Positions 1 to 12,339 of a stretch of DNA of 64,000 bases are shown piece by piece. The notes under the pieces are model-generated. The model did no database searches, was not told the DNA's origin, and worked only from the letters and a program-made list of their open reading frames with translations. Every line of letters starts with the position of its first letter. Within the stretch, counting starts at the first letter, position 1. The position numbers and the translations under genes were made by a program. The stretch is from Sorghum bicolor (lineage: Eukaryota; Streptophyta; Magnoliopsida; Poales; Poaceae). The stretch covers positions 21,621,915-21,685,914 of the forward strand of contig NC_012872.2 in assembly GCF_000003195.3 (NCBI RefSeq). The letters are read 5' to 3'.

Positions 1-2595
1 AACCATCGTAGCTTTTGCTTGATAGGTCTTGCGGTCTTCGAGACATTTAAGGAGTGCTCGATCAGGTTTTGTGGGACGCTGGGCATGTCTGCGGGTTTCC
101 ATGCGAAAACGCTTACGTTGTCCCTTAGAAACCTGACGAGCGCGTCTTGCAATTTGGTGTCCAGGTTGGCCCCGATGAGAGCCGTCTTCTCTAGGCTGCC
201 GTCGACTAGCTGTACTTCCTTGTGGTCTTTGGACTTGGAGCTTTTTCTTGAAGCCTCCTGCTCGGGTAGTTGGAGCTGGTCGGGTGGAACTTGCGTGCCT
301 TGTGCTACAGTTTCCGCCATGCGAATCGAGAGGTCGATTGCCTCGGTAACCTTGAAGCTTTCCTCTTCGCAGGTGTACACGGTGTAGACGTTGCCTCTGA
401 CGGTTAAGACACCCTTCTCGGTTGGCATCTTGAGGACCAGGTATGAGTAGTGCGGAACTGCCATGAACTTTGTAAGCCAAGGGCGCTCTAGGATTGCGTG
501 GTAGGTCTCGTCGAAGTCAGCGACCACAAAGTTGACGAACTCTGTGCGGAAGTGGTCTGGCATTCCGAACTAGACAGGCAATGTTATCTAGCCAAGGGGT
601 ACTGAACTTTGACCTGGCAGGACACCCCAAAACCGAGCGTCATACGGCTTCAGTTGTGCCGGAGTTAGCTTGAGAGCAGGTAAGCTGTTGCGGAAGAGAA
701 TATCAATGGAGTTACCCCAGTCAATGAGCACGCGCTCGAACCTAACGTTGTTGATGCACGGGTCTAGGATCAGAGGGAAACATCCTGGTTCTAGGATGGT
801 GGCCCACTGGTCCTGCCTCTTGAAGGAGATCTCTTTGTGCTACCAGGGGGGGCATTTCGGATCGGCAATTAGGCCATCGGAGTTGTCCACATTAAGGCAA
901 GCTCTCTTCAGGAGCTTTCTTTCTTGCTTGGACTCGATGGAAACTTTGCCTCCAAAGATAGAGTGCACCACATCGTTTGGACTGACAAATTGGTGCCGTG
1001 GGTCCCTATCTTGGTCGTCGTCTTCATCTTCCTGACCGTGTCTATCCTGTTTCCCATTGTTCTTGACGGAGTCTCCCTGAGTGGCCCGCTGTGTGTAAAT
1101 GCTTTTGAGGACACGGCATTCTTCTATCGTGTTCTTGACGGAGTTGACACGGTCCTTTCAGCGTTTTGGTATAGTCTTCCTGGTAATCTTGCCGTCCATT
1201 AGGACGCTTGACTGTGTTCACCTCATGGTCGTTGTCACAAGGTCGCTTGCCTCTGAAATCGTCATGATTGTCGCGACGCCTGTCCCACCCTTCTCGGTGG
1301 TCGCAATTGTCGCCGCGGTGAAGATTCTGGTTGTTGAAACGCCCATGACTGTCGTCTCATCGGGGGGCTGGCCGGCTCCTCTCACGTCTTCTTAGATGAG
1401 TTTTTCTACGTCAATGGCATCGACATTGTTTTTAGCCATGGCAAGGATCTCAGCGACCGTGGTTGGCATTTTTTGTAGTAGCTTGTTTCTCAATGCTTCG
1501 TGGAAGCGTAGGCCCTTGATGAAGGCCGATATAGCCTTGTCGTGAGAAATTTTCAGGATCTTAAGGCGCATATCCCTTATCCTCTCGAGGTCGTATTTGT
1601 TTCCGGGCTGCTCGCAGGTAGTGATGAAATTATCACTGAAAGCCTGGCGCAGATCCTCCCATGAATCAAAAGAGTCCTCGGGTAGGCCGAGGAGCCATTG
1701 GTGGCCGGCTTGGTCGAGGACAACTGGGAATTAGTTGGCCATGACATGCTCGTCCCCTGCTGCTGATCGAACTGTGATTTCTTAAAGAGTGATCCAGTTT
1801 TTAGGATTCTCCTTGCCATCGTATTTTTTGAGCTTCTCAAGCTTGAAGTTGTGGAGCCATACGACTTGGCGAAGGTGTGACGAGAACTGTATTAGGCCGG
1901 GCCATGTGCTGCATCGTACTCGATGCGTCGCACATTTTCGTGCACTGCTCGTTCCGTAATGCGCCTATTGATGCGTTCGCGGACATCCTTATGGGGGATG
2001 TTGTGTCGTAGATCCTGGTGTTGGTTCACCTCCTGACCACGTCCATGTCTTTGTTCGTGGTGACTACCGGCATCGCGTCCACGATTGTCGCGACGGGTGT
2101 CCTTCCTTCGGTTATTGGCAGGTGAACGGCTACAACGGTGCCCGCCGGATCGTGGTGAGGTGCGGCTTTGATGAGTCTAGTCGGAGGTGACCTCCGTATA
2201 GGAAACGGCTTGAGCCCTTTTGAGCAGAGTAGCGGTCTGTCCAATGGCCGTGATCAAATGCACCCGTATGTTGGCTCGAATGTCCTAATATTCGGGAGCA
2301 TCGGGAAGGCGATCCAAGTTTGCCATGGCGACGGCCAAGTTGGCGCTTGGTGTCTTGCAGACCTATTGATTTCCGACCATGTCAAAAGCATCATTGAGAT
2401 TATGTGGGGCGAGCTGTCACTCCTCGTCCGCTCGTCGTTGGGCTCAGTCGGCGTTGCGCTGTTCTCGTTGCTGTCTCTGTTCATCAGTTTCTCCGTCGAC
2501 AACTGGTTCATCGTTATTGACGTTGAGAACCAAATCTCCTCGTCGGGCCGGAAAGACTGGGAAATTGGAGAACCTCGACGAGTATGGTGGCAGAT

Positions 2596-3306
2596 CTATA
2601 TCGTAGTCTTCGTCCTCGTGGTGAAAACCTCGGTAGGGATAGATCCTGTACTAGAGCTTGTACTGCTGGACTTGTCTTCTAGCAGGGTGCGGATGGAGAC
2701 CATATTGATGAAGTGACGAGCTGTTTGCCTGTTTTGGCTCGGCGACAAGCCTGTCTCCCTGATGTGGGATTGGGTATGCCACGAGAACTGATCGGCCGCG
2801 TTGCTCAGACCGTAAAGGCAATGCTGGTCTGGGGGGCTTCTCTTGAGCTTGACGGTCCGTCCTGCTGTGGTTGACGTTATCGTTAGGGACGTCTCTAGTC
2901 GTTCATGTGTGGAGACACGGGTTGGTCGACTAGAGTCGAAAATATTTGCTGTTGTCGCCTGGTCAGACCTTCGTGAAATCGAATCCACCAGGTTGCAGGC
3001 TTCGAGGAGCTTGTGGTCGGCGCGATCGAGGGCTTGAAGAAGATCCGAGTTGTCGACCAACTTTGCCATGTAGCGAGGGAGTGGAGGTCGGGTCCTCAGA
3101 GTCGGCGTGATCGGAGTTGATGCCTCTGCTGTCCCAGATTGGATCTGGGTTTCTTCCAAAGTTGTGGTCGCAAGGCCACTGCCGTGAATCATCCAAGTGA
3201 TCTGACCAATGGTGAACATGAGACCTTCAGCCACAACCGCGGAAGATGGAACGATGACCATCTTGTTCATCGGAATTGCTGTACGCACACCGCCTACCTG
3301 GCGCGC
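2596..3306 (-). pseudogene. T1 pre-gag/N-terminal polyprotein ORF
   Basis: This open frame of about 236 codons begins right at the primer-binding site. It matches the equivalent ORF of element E (44598-43987) in motifs such as GLTFTVGQITW/GLMFTIGQITW and DLLQALDRAD. Conservation in two diverged copies argues that it is real coding sequence upstream of the classical capsid domain. No ATG lies at the frame opening; ATG codons occur a few residues in. I do not recognise a domain. It is probably the N-terminal part of the gag-pol frame or a separate leader protein. Confidence 0.55.
3289..3306 (-). promoter_or_regulatory. Primer-binding site of T1, tRNA-Arg type
   Basis: The minus strand reads TGGCGCGCCAGGTAGGCG directly after the LTR. 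It is complementary to the 3' end of plant tRNA-Arg(CCU), apart from a difference at the end. Arg-tRNA priming is usual for the Tat/Ogre group. Confidence 0.75.
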
Positions 3307-3307
3307 C

Positions 3308-3776
3308 ACTGTCGACGAAAGCTAGTCGGCAGTCTACCTTGGGGTATACCCACTGTAGTAGTTTATAGGTAGACGGTGCGCAAGCTACGAACTTGATGGT
3401 GATGCAAGACACAGACAAGTTTTTTATCCACGTTCGGCCGCCACGTGGGTGTAATAGCTACGTCCTGCGTCTGATTGTATTGCTGTGGATTGTGTTGCGT
3501 AGAGATTCGATGTCCTAGGGGGGGTCCCTTACCTCTCCTTATATAGTCCGGAGGGCAGGGTTACAGATCCGGAAAGTAATCCTAGTCGGTTACAATTGCC
3601 ATAGATAGTACGGCATCAATTCCTATTCTAACCGACTAGAATCTGGCTTGATCTCCACGCCTTGTTTCCTTGCATGAGACTCCAAGCAGTAGGATCAAGC
3701 CTCAAACTGTCTCGTGATGGGCCAAACCTCCTGGCCCAAGTCTAGCCGTAAGGGTATAGGGGTTTATACCCCCACA
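3308..3776 (-). repeat. LTR of Tat element T1 (469 bp)
   Basis: It begins TGTCGACG and ends CCCCCACA, and it is homologous along its whole length to the two LTRs of element E (33079-33538 and 44599-45057). It contains the promoter-like CTTATATAGTCC at about 3538. Retroelement internal sequence is present on both sides: gag side to the left, and the region that normally follows the 3' LTR to the right. Confidence 0.9.
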
Positions 3777-3849
3777 GCTAGTCCCCGAGCACCGTGTATT
3801 ATGATGTAACACGCTGTCTTGAGCTTCTTCGACCAGTGAGGCTTGATCC
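3777..3849 (-). repeat. Tat 3' internal fragment on the outer side of the LTR
   Basis: This stretch begins with GCTAGTCCCCGAGCACC and matches 33539-33611 of element E, which lies inside E next to its 3' LTR. Similarity is lost near 3849. An LTR with internal sequence on both sides is not a simple insertion. It implies recombination between elements or a tandem LTR-internal-LTR array, followed by truncation. Confidence 0.7.
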
Positions 3850-3884
3850 ACCAGTCGGGACTACAGGTCCCCACCACGCGTGGG

Positions 3885-3959
3885 CTCTGGAAAATTTCGG
3901 GGACCTTTAGTACCGGGCTTTACCATGGCCAGGGACTAAAGGCCCAAAATTTTCCAGAG
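3885..3959. repeat. CACTA subterminal hairpin (left end)
   Basis: CTCTGGAAAATTT at 3885 pairs with AAATTTTCCAGAG ending at 3959. The inner arms carry CCTTTAGTACC and GGGACTAAAGG, the same TTTAGT...ACTAAA type repeated at the right end of the transposon. Confidence 0.6.
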
Positions 3960-4331
3960 ACTGCCAGTTACATTAGTTTTAGGTTTTTAATTTTGCTTCT
4001 TTTTATTTAAAGGCTAAAACTTTGTTAAATGTACAGAAAAATAAATTTTTGACATAATTTCTTCAAAAAATAATATGTGTTTACTTTTGCTTTAATTTAC
4101 TTACCAAAAATTTGTAACTTAAAATCTCTTAGTTTTTTTTGAAAATATTAAACACGAATTTTCCTAATATTAAGTATTTTGTTAATGCAAAAATATATTG
4201 TTCAACTATAATTCAAATAATTGTTGGTTTCTAACAGGAAATTTATTTTCACACCATTTGAACGTTAAACTTTTATTTATAACCTAGAGGTACACATAAA
4301 TTTATTTTCACATCATTTGAACGTTAATCTA

Positions 4332-5345
4332 ATGTATGACTTGGTCAAATTAGGTCAAACTAGGCAATAAAATACCTTAAATAAAAAAGTTTGAATACAA
4401 AGGAGTTAGACCTCATCAAGCTCTACCTTTGATACATAGTACATTTTTGCATTTGGAAACATTCCAGTAAACTCTAGTCACATATTTTGAAAACCCAAGG
4501 CGTGACTTGGTCAAACCTGGTCAAACGAGGCACTAGATAACCTCAAATGAAAAACTTTTGAATACAAGCTATTTAGAGCTCATCAAGATACACATTCCAT
4601 ATATAGGATATTTTTGCAATTGAGAAAGTATTTGTAAACTCTAGTCATAAAGTCTTGAATCACACGCAGACTTTATGAAACTATATGCAGGACCTGTCGA
4701 TTTAGAAGTGCACTTTCGTAACGCTTTGTCAAATGCAAAAATTTCCTATGTATCAAATGTAGATCTTGATGAGTGGAACAAACTTGCTATTCATAACTTT
4801 TCGAGTTGGGGCCGTCTAGGGTCCTGAAGATGTGTATGTAGCTGTGAAAATTTGAAATTTCAAAATTTGAGTGGTCCAAACCCTCTCAGATGAAAAGTTG
4901 ACTATTACACCAAATATGTATTTTGATAAGATGGGCAAACTCTGTATTCATGACTTTTGTAGCTAAGACCATCTAGGGTCCGATCAAAGTATTTTTTCTG
5001 AAAAATTCAATGTTTGACTTGGTCAAACTAGGTCAAACTAGGCAATAAAAGACCTCAAATAAAAAACTTTTGAATACAAAGGAGTTAGACCTCACCAAAC
5101 TCTACCTTTCATACATAGTACATTTTTGTATTTGGAAAAGTTTCGGTAAACTCTAGTCACATGATTTGAAAACCCAAGGCTTGACTTGGTCAAATCTGGT
5201 CAAACAAGGCACTAAATGACCTTAAATGAAAAACTTTAGAATACAAGGTAGCTAGAGCTCATCAAGATACACCTTCCATACATAGGACATTTCTGCATTT
5301 GAGAAAGTGTTTGTAAACTCTAGTCACAAAGTTTTGGATCACACA
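4332..5345. repeat. Duplicated AT-rich repeats in the CACTA 3' noncoding region
   Basis: Four related stretches of about 170 bp start near 4332, 4503, 5009 and 5179, each opening with TGACTTGGTCAAA and ending near TAAACTCTAGTCA. They form two pairs, with the pairs offset by about 676 bp, as expected from an older pairwise repeat that was then duplicated with the intervening 330 bp. There is no ORF. The rest of 3960-5390 is AT-rich with nothing else recognised. Confidence 0.6.
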
Positions 5346-5391
5346 CAGTCTCAATTAATAAATTATTACATAATATCATTACAACGCACTT

Positions 5392-6532
5392 TCATGCAGG
5401 CACAACAGTGAACTTTTTCTTGACATATGACCCTTGGTTATGATCATCCCTTAACCATGGAGTGTCCTCATTGTTTAACAAAATGCTTGGGTCTTTGTTC
5501 ACTTTGAATGGTGGAATTCGGTCATCCCTTTCATAGTCACCTGACATGTCTGACATGTGCTCAATTCCGACAATGTTTCTTTTCTCGGAAAGAACTATGG
5601 GGCGCTTTGGCTCATGATTAACTTTCAAGTTGTCATAATTTTTCCCTCTCTTTGGTTTTGTAGACATGTCTTTCACATAGAACACCTGACTCACATCTGC
5701 AGCAAGGATGAATAGTTCATCTTTGTACCCAACATTGTTAAGGTCCATGGATGTCATTCCATACTCCTTGTCGACAGTTACCCCACCTACGGTCATCTTC
5801 ACCCATTTACACCAGAACAAAGGAACTTTAAAATTTGCTGCGTAGTCAAGTTCCCATATGTCATGTATTTGGCCATAGTATGTTTGTTTGTTCCCATTTG
5901 GATCTGTGCCATCTACTCATACACCACTATTTTGGTTGGTGCTCCTTTTATCTTAGGCTAATGTGTAAAATGTATTCCCATTGATTTCGTACCCTTTGTA
6001 CGTGCTGATATGCTATGATGGCTGCATGGCCAACAAATTAAGCTACTCATCTTTGTTTTCATCTCCCTAATATTCTTTTCGCAACCTATCGCAGATGGTT
6101 TCCATGTGATGACACCTAATCCAAGCTTCATTCTTCCCAGGCCACTCAGATCGAATGAAATCCTTATGTACCTCGATATACAGATCCACCAGTGCGGAGT
6201 TTTGTAGAACTATGTAGTGTGCTTTATTTAAGTAATCGCTCCCTGTACCGATATATGTTTTCTTCCATAGTGTCCCCTTGCCACTGAGTCTACCCTCATG
6301 TCGTGATTCAGGAACGCCAATCGGGTCAATGTCTGGAATAAAGTCAACATATCCATGCCATAGGATTGGGCAATGATTCCTTCTGGTCGAGAGCGGCTGT
6401 GAACATATTTCTTCAGAACACCCATGAACCTCTTGAAGGGGAACATGGTGTGTAGGAACACGGGACGAAGAATTATAATCTCCTTGACTAGGTGAACTAG
6501 AAGGTGTGTCATGATATCAAAGAAGGATGAAG
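5392..6532 (-). pseudogene. CACTA transposase (tnp2 type), C-terminal part
   Basis: Two open segments are readable on the minus strand. 6512-6228 (including the motif MTHLLVHLVKEI) resembles the DUF4218 region that follows the tnp2 domain in plant CACTA transposases. 5820-5392 (ending YVKKKFTVVPA and then a stop) resembles the DUF4216 region near the C terminus. The intervening stretch has stops and frame changes. The upstream part of the same frame continues at 30029, on the other side of chromovirus C, which inserted in the coding region with TSD GGAAC. The gene is broken and cannot give a full protein. Confidence 0.75.
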
Positions 6533-6537
6533 GGAAC

Positions 6538-9500
6538 TATAACAGAACCACCCAAATTATAAGAGATTAAGCCTAATAGTGACCATTTGCATAGTCGATC
6601 CGTCAATCTTAAGCCCATATAATCCCTGTAGTCCATGAAATCTCGAAGGATTTCAAACCACAAATCATACATACGGTCAAGACCGTAATAAGTCTAGCGA
6701 TCACCATCCACAGATACATTCAGTTCACAACATTCAACGATTACATCAGAGTTCAAATAAAGTTATTACAAACCAAGTTCAAGAGTAGCGGAAGCATCAT
6801 AGTTTCAAGATAACACACACACTTAGTCTGATACAGTGCCATAGTTTGATCATTCCCACAACAGCAAAAGAGGAGGTAGAGTGACCATTGCCCTTGGTCA
6901 AGTCATCACCCATTGCTAGGTACAAGCAGTGAATGCAATACCCATAGTACATCTGACCATCCGCAAAACAACATGGGAATGGAACCCTGAGTACGAGAAT
7001 GTACTCAGCTAGACTTACCCGTCATAAACCAAAATAAAAGACTCTTCAAATATTATGAAAGTTGTATAGTGGGGTAGCTGGAACCTTTTTGCGCAAACAC
7101 ATTAACCGTTTAGAAATATTTCCTAACTTTCCCTTTTCTTTTATTTAGCTCAAGTTAGGTATTAATACCTACCATCTAGATTTGCACCTGTACTATTGCA
7201 AACAAAATTGTTGTGATATGATAGTACCTTATCATAGCATTCACAGTTCATCACTTATCATAAAAGTGTTTCATAGTCCTTACTACAAGGACGAAGCTCA
7301 AGTCAAGTGCTCACTATCTAGAAGCGATGGCGATTCGAATCAATTTCTAACCAGCTGGTGAGTTTATTCCCCACACAAACCACACTCACTTATCAATTGA
7401 GCTACAGGTCACCATATTACACTATCCAGGACCAATTCGCGGGTTCGACAGGCACCGCCCATACCCAAGGACCGTTCCGGCGACTGAGGTATCCAAGGTA
7501 TACCAAGGTTGTGCACCGCGCCCTCGTTGTTCTCCTCAACCAGCACCAATACAGCACGTACATCGGGTCGATTCCCGGCCCGGATTCTGTTCAGGCTTCG
7601 CGGTCGGAACGACTTATCCTTCCAGCTAAGTGTGGGGCATGCGTTCAACATGACAAGAGGGCCGTCAACGATCGGTCCTTAAACGACACAGGAAGGGGCA
7701 CTACGGTTAACACCACAATAAGACCCTGCCCAGTCTCAATTTCCTTCCCATACTTGGTTACTTTTCAGCATAGCATTGACAGCTAACATTCAGGTATCCA
7801 CCTATGTCTCGCAGGTGATAGGAAATCACCCGACTTCTATCGTGCTAAGCAAGCTAAGCATAGACTCCGAGCCTATCTACATAGGACAAGGTAGATAAAC
7901 AGGTGGTGATATCAAGGATTAAATATGCATCAACGGTATCAAGCAACTCCTATCACTTAAATGCAGCATAGTAAAACAATCATGATATAACAATTAAGTT
8001 AGCGAGAATAGGGAGACTTAGAATGCTCTAAGGCTTGCCTCTCTCGAAGGTTCTAGGCCTGTGGTCCAGGCACTCCTGCAGATCTCCTTCCGGATCTAGT
8101 CCTTCCGGAAGTTCCTGCTCCTGTGTCTCTTCCAGCTCCTCGGGTCCCACCACGTTCTCCTGCGAGCCTGTATGATGCATGTATGCTCATGAGTTGAGTG
8201 CACGATGCCTGAGGTGCAATTCTTATGCTAATAAAGACAAGATGATCATGACATGGTGCATAGATGAAACAAGAAACTATTGCTACAAGGTAGTCAACAT
8301 CATCCAAGAACATGTAACCAAAGTAAAGCATCTATTGCATTCTCTTCTACCAGTTATTATTAACCAGCAAGTTATCATGATGCTTCAAAGATACACCAAA
8401 CACAAATGCACTTTATTCATCTCATGTGAAACAAGGGTTTAATACATTACTTATTATTAGGCCTACAACAGTAGCTTATACTTCTGTGCTTCAATAAATT
8501 CCACAAAAATTACAGTAGGTCACTAGTTATTTATAAAGCTCATCACCAAATTTTCATAATATTTGGACAAGCAACATGGCCCACACAAAATCACAAGTTT
8601 ATTCAACAGATTTCATATTTTTATAAATTACTTACTATCATAAGAAATGTCCAAAAAAATTTCTAAATTAATTGCATGATCCAATTATTTATTAAAAATC
8701 ATAAACCATTGCCATGCAGGCATTTAAATCATCATAAATTAATTTATACAACAAATATTGTGTCACATATTTTTCCTATAGACTACACATCCATGCAAAG
8801 CTAATAAAACAAGAACCGTATTTTTCTGAGTCATATTCTATTTGTTATGAATTTTACAAATATCAACAAAACATGGAATAATTATATTTACACAGAAAAG
8901 TTGTACAAACAAGACATGCAAAGACACTAGGCTGTAGATCTTGAATTATGGAACACATCAAACTTTATTTCATCATTTTTGGAGCTGTGGATCTCAAGAT
9001 ATGGATTAAATACCATTTAAACAAATTTCTAGAAAACATTTATAAAACAAAACCGATTCAAAACGCTAAGTGCACCTGAACTCCATTCCCCAGGGGCGCT
9101 GACTGGCGGGACCCGCGGTTCAGCCGACCCCACTCGTTAGACACCCAGAGTATCCGCGACCATGGACCGGCCGGGATCTCACCGCCGGTGAGCTTTCTGG
9201 CGACCCTAAGAGCACCTACGGCTTCCCAAGCGCGAGACGAACCTAGTCGTACCCATTGCAGTGTCTATCGTGCACCGGAGCTAGCTCGCCGTCGAGCATG
9301 GCGGACGCGGCGGCGCTGCTCACCGCAGCCCGGCCATCTCGGTGCGGTAGAGCGCGAACCAACGACGGGGAAAGTTGCGCGAAGTCGAGGCGGAGCTAAT
9401 GCGCTTGAAATCGTGGGCAATGGTGGAGAGGAGGGGGAGAACCACGTGAGCCGAGAGGTCGCCGGAGCTTCGGCTCACTTCGGCGAGCTCTAATGGGTGA

Positions 9501-10449
9501 GCTAAGCTTAGCGAGGGCGGTTGAGCGTGCGCGCGGGGTGCGGGAAGGCGAGGTGGAGTCGCTGGTGGCCGAGGATTCGAAGGAGGAGGCCGGAGCTAGC
9601 AAGGAGGGGAGCTCCGAGTGTCGGCGGCAATGGCGAGCGGTGGCGCGGCCGTTGTGGCTGTTCGGGTGAGTGAGAGTGGGAGAGGGGGAGTGGACAAGCG
9701 CGAATAGAAGAGGACGGAGAAGCGAGCGTGACCGGGGGCTCTCGGTGGCCGACCAGGGCGTGTCCACCACGGCGCATGCGCGCCACGCAGCGATAGAGCC
9801 CTGCCGGCTCGCCACGGCGGCACGGCGCGGCCGGCCATCGTGCGTGGACGCGGGCGCGAGCACGGGGACATGGAAGGCACGCTCGTGGGCTGGGCCGGCT
9901 TCGGCCAACGGGCCAGAAGCGAGGCTGCGGCCTGCTAGCGCCCCCTCTTTCTCTTTTCCATTTTTTTTTGAATGTCTTTTTTCCCAAATGTTTTCCAAGC
10001 ATATTTTGGCTTATTTAAAATCTTTTCCAAACTTGGCCCCTAAAACAAAAGTTCATTAAAATAAACAGCTCTACAACTTTGCTTTAAGCTACAACTCTAA
10101 ATTCTAAATAGAATTTGAAATGCAATTCAAAACTAGTTCTAGTTTTTTAAATAAATTCATTTTGGGGATTTTTGTATAAAATCCATTTCTCAAATTCTAG
10201 AGCTCCAAAAATTTCACAAAAATATTCTTAAATCTTCTAAAACACATTTCAACCTACTATGGTCATCACAAGCATTTTTGAAGCAAGCATACTAATTTAT
10301 TATATTTAATTCATTTAAATCAATCACATAAAATCACAATTTAAATGCTATTATGCTTATGTGATGCTGTGCTCATGCTATGCTTGATGAGATTGCTTAT
10401 GAGTGAGTTTATGAGACTAAGTGCATGCTTAACACCTAGGGTATTTACA
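6538..10449 (-). repeat. 3' LTR of chromovirus C (left copy, 3912 bp)
   Basis: It is homologous to 26152-30023 over its whole length. It contains a GC-rich block (about 9080-9950) whose long overlapping ORFs on both strands differ between the two copies, so they are probably not coding. Relative to the right copy it has about 45 extra bases near 6750 and about 30 near 9745, and it lacks about 43 bases present at 28181-28224. Confidence 0.9.
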
Positions 10450-10467
10450 GCCCTTTCCCCCTTAGGG
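10450..10467 (-). promoter_or_regulatory. Polypurine tract of chromovirus C
   Basis: The minus strand reads CCCTAAGGGGGAAAGGGC immediately before the 3' LTR, the expected position and composition for the plus-strand primer. Confidence 0.8.
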
Positions 10468-10970
10468 AAATCTCGTCCTGAGATTTTGGGTTACTAACCA
10501 TTTCTTATGAAATTTTGGGTAAACTATTTTTAAGTAATCCTCTATTTCCCAGGTGGCGTCTCTATCATCATGATGACTCCACACCACCTTGTAGGTTTTG
10601 ATAACTCTATTTCTGGTTACTCACTCTTTGGTATCTACTATACCCACGGGTTGTTCTTTATATTCCAAACCTACCTTTATCTTGATCCCCCGAGGTTCAA
10701 TACTTTGTTTGGGTACTTTCAGACACTTTCTTAGCTAGGATACATGAAAAACTGGAAAGATAGAGCTTAACTGTTCAGGTAACTAGATTTTGTAGGCCAC
10801 AGGGCCCTTCCGTTCAATTATCTGATACGGTCACACGTACCTAGGTGCAAGCTTACTCCAAGCTCGGAAGCACTGAACTTTCTTCATCTATGTAACCCTG
10901 AGGTAAACATAATCACCCACATTAAACTCAAGCTGCCTTCTAATCTTGTCGGCATAACTCTTTTGGCGTG
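10468..10970 (-). pseudogene. C integrase C-terminus and chromodomain
   Basis: The minus strand from 10970 continues the integrase reading frame of 20338 exactly across the element B insertion (the TSD codons join in frame). It shows SYADKIRRQLEFNVGDYVYL, typical of the region after the chromoviral integrase core, and then KLAPRYV. Near 10616-10548 it encodes VIKTYKVVWSHHDDRDATWE, a chromodomain-like motif with the aromatic/Trp pattern. Stop codons interrupt it at several places, so it is a pseudogene. In the living element the chromodomain would bind methylated histone H3 and target integration to heterochromatin (established for chromoviruses). Confidence 0.8.
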
Positions 10971-10975
10971 ATTGC

Positions 10976-12207
10976 TGTTGACGGTTCTTAATTATTAATT
11001 TTAATTATCAAATAAACAAGAGAAAGGACCAATATACAACCAACACCTAGAATTAGGGTTTGATCTGACAGAATTCCACGAGTTTTGTTGTTTATCTGTT
11101 TCTGCAGGGGGTTATCAGGAAATAAGGAAGAAAGTCCCACATGTCGGGATTAAATAGAGATATCAACGCACCGCACGATTTTCTACCATCTAGAAGACTC
11201 CAGAAGCCGCGGGAAGAAGACGGAGGCCGAAAGGGGCCAGGCCCAGGGCGCCCGCCCTAGTGACCTGGCGCCCGCCCCCCTCTGGATTGCTTTCGAGACT
11301 CTCTTCGCACGGGATATTCCACCGACCTATTGGATCAAGGAAAACATAGTACCACCTCGTCTACCGACCCAAAAACGCATAGAAGGGAAGGACTATATAA
11401 GGAGACCCCCTGGCCCCTGGAGAAGACATGAAGAAATTATCATAGAGACTGAGGGGTGCCCTCGATGGAAAACCTCTTCTCTAATTAATATTTCTTTTTA
11501 GGCTTAGCAACCAATGTAAGGTAGAAATAGATCTTCTAGTTTCTACTAGATTGAGAGAGATAGAGTGGAGGTGTAGATTGGAGGAAGCCCGGCCTGTCAG
11601 TGTCTACTCCAAGCTTGTACCTGCGGGGTCAAGTTCTCCTAACCCGAAGCTTGCTCCTAGGATTCTTCAGTATTTCGACTTCTAAATTCTAGTAAGTTCT
11701 TGTTTTATTGTTCTTATGGTTTATGAGTTTACTTTAATCTCTTCGCGTAGAGTTTAGAGTAATCATTGCTGGCGTAAACATGGTGTTTAGGCTGGGGTAC
11801 TCATAGATATTCCCTGACTAGCTGGACTGTGGTAGTAGTGAGGAACGTGACAATTTCGAGTTACCTTTGTAGATCACATCTCGTTAGCAGGAAGGATAGG
11901 GTTTATAGGTGCGTGTTGAACATCCTTTGTGGTGTCTAGATTCCGTTAGCCTCCCCATTAGAACAATAGATTATCCTTACCAAGGTTAGAAGGAGACTAC
12001 GGTTGCAGTCTTCTCTATTTATCACTCACATCGAAAGACATTCTTTGTGCCTAAAGGTTAGTAGTAATAGACCAGTTAGTCAGATGCACTCTTTCTCCTA
12101 GTGGTAAAAAAATAAATACGATACTCTGGATAATTTCCCGGGTGAAGTGCTCACCGATATCCGTGCGCTTGCGGATCAATTCCTTATTGCGTTCCCAAAT
12201 ATCAACA
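10976..12207 (+). repeat. 5' LTR of element B (1232 bp)
   Basis: It begins TGTTGACGG and ends AAATATCAACA. It contains a TATA box (TATATAA at 11394-11400). About 120 bp upstream of that are two GC-rich motifs, GGGCGCCCGCCC at 11246 and GGCGCCCGCCC at 11267, spaced 21 bp apart. It is near-identical to the copy at 19098. Confidence 0.93.
11394..11400 (+). promoter_or_regulatory. TATA box of element B LTR promoter
   Basis: TATATAA follows AAGGGAAGGAC and precedes a GGAGACCCCC tract, placing a likely transcription start about 30 bp downstream in the LTR. The 3' LTR keeps the same box. Confidence 0.65.
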
Positions 12208-12215
12208 AGCATTTC

Positions 12216-12233
12216 TGGCGCCGTTGCCGGGGA
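12216..12233 (+). promoter_or_regulatory. Primer-binding site of element B, tRNA-Asp
   Basis: TGGCGCCGTTGCCGGGGA lies 8 bp after the 5' LTR and is complementary to the 3' end of plant tRNA-Asp. The same site is at 45172 in element F. Confidence 0.85.
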
Positions 12234-12339
12234 GAAAGACGGTTGCTGAGATAACCTGAGACTTATTATTAGCTCGTATCTATACTTTTATCTTTTCTTA
12301 TCTTTTATATTCTTTATTTATTTTCTTTATTTTTACCTT

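Larger units (their letters stand above)
1..3307 (-). mobile_element. Tat-lineage Ty3/gypsy element T1, gag-protease part (window-truncated)
   Basis: Reading leftward from the LTR at 3308, this stretch is collinear with the pre-gag, gag and protease region of element E (44598 down to about 41253), so it belongs to the same family. The pre-gag ORF (3309-2596) matches the E pre-gag ORF over its whole length. The region around 690-730 encodes the protease signature, but the DGGS of element E reads DWGN here, so the enzyme is probably inactive. Gag carries several frame breaks. At two sites where E has stop codons (the gag TGA and the TAG after protease), T1 keeps glutamine codons (CAA and CAG), so those stops are private to E. 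Reverse transcriptase and the rest lie outside the window to the left. Confidence 0.85.

Noticed and set aside
7358..7786. ORFs of 142 and 80 codons near 7.4-7.8 kb
   Set aside because: They lie within the C LTR on opposite strands, and the corresponding frame in the right LTR (about 26.96-27.4 kb) is broken.
9188..10059. Long overlapping ORFs on both strands in the GC-rich part of the C LTR (also 28566-29593)
   Set aside because: They occur inside LTRs, are not conserved in frame between the two LTR copies and follow from high GC content; no domain is recognisable.
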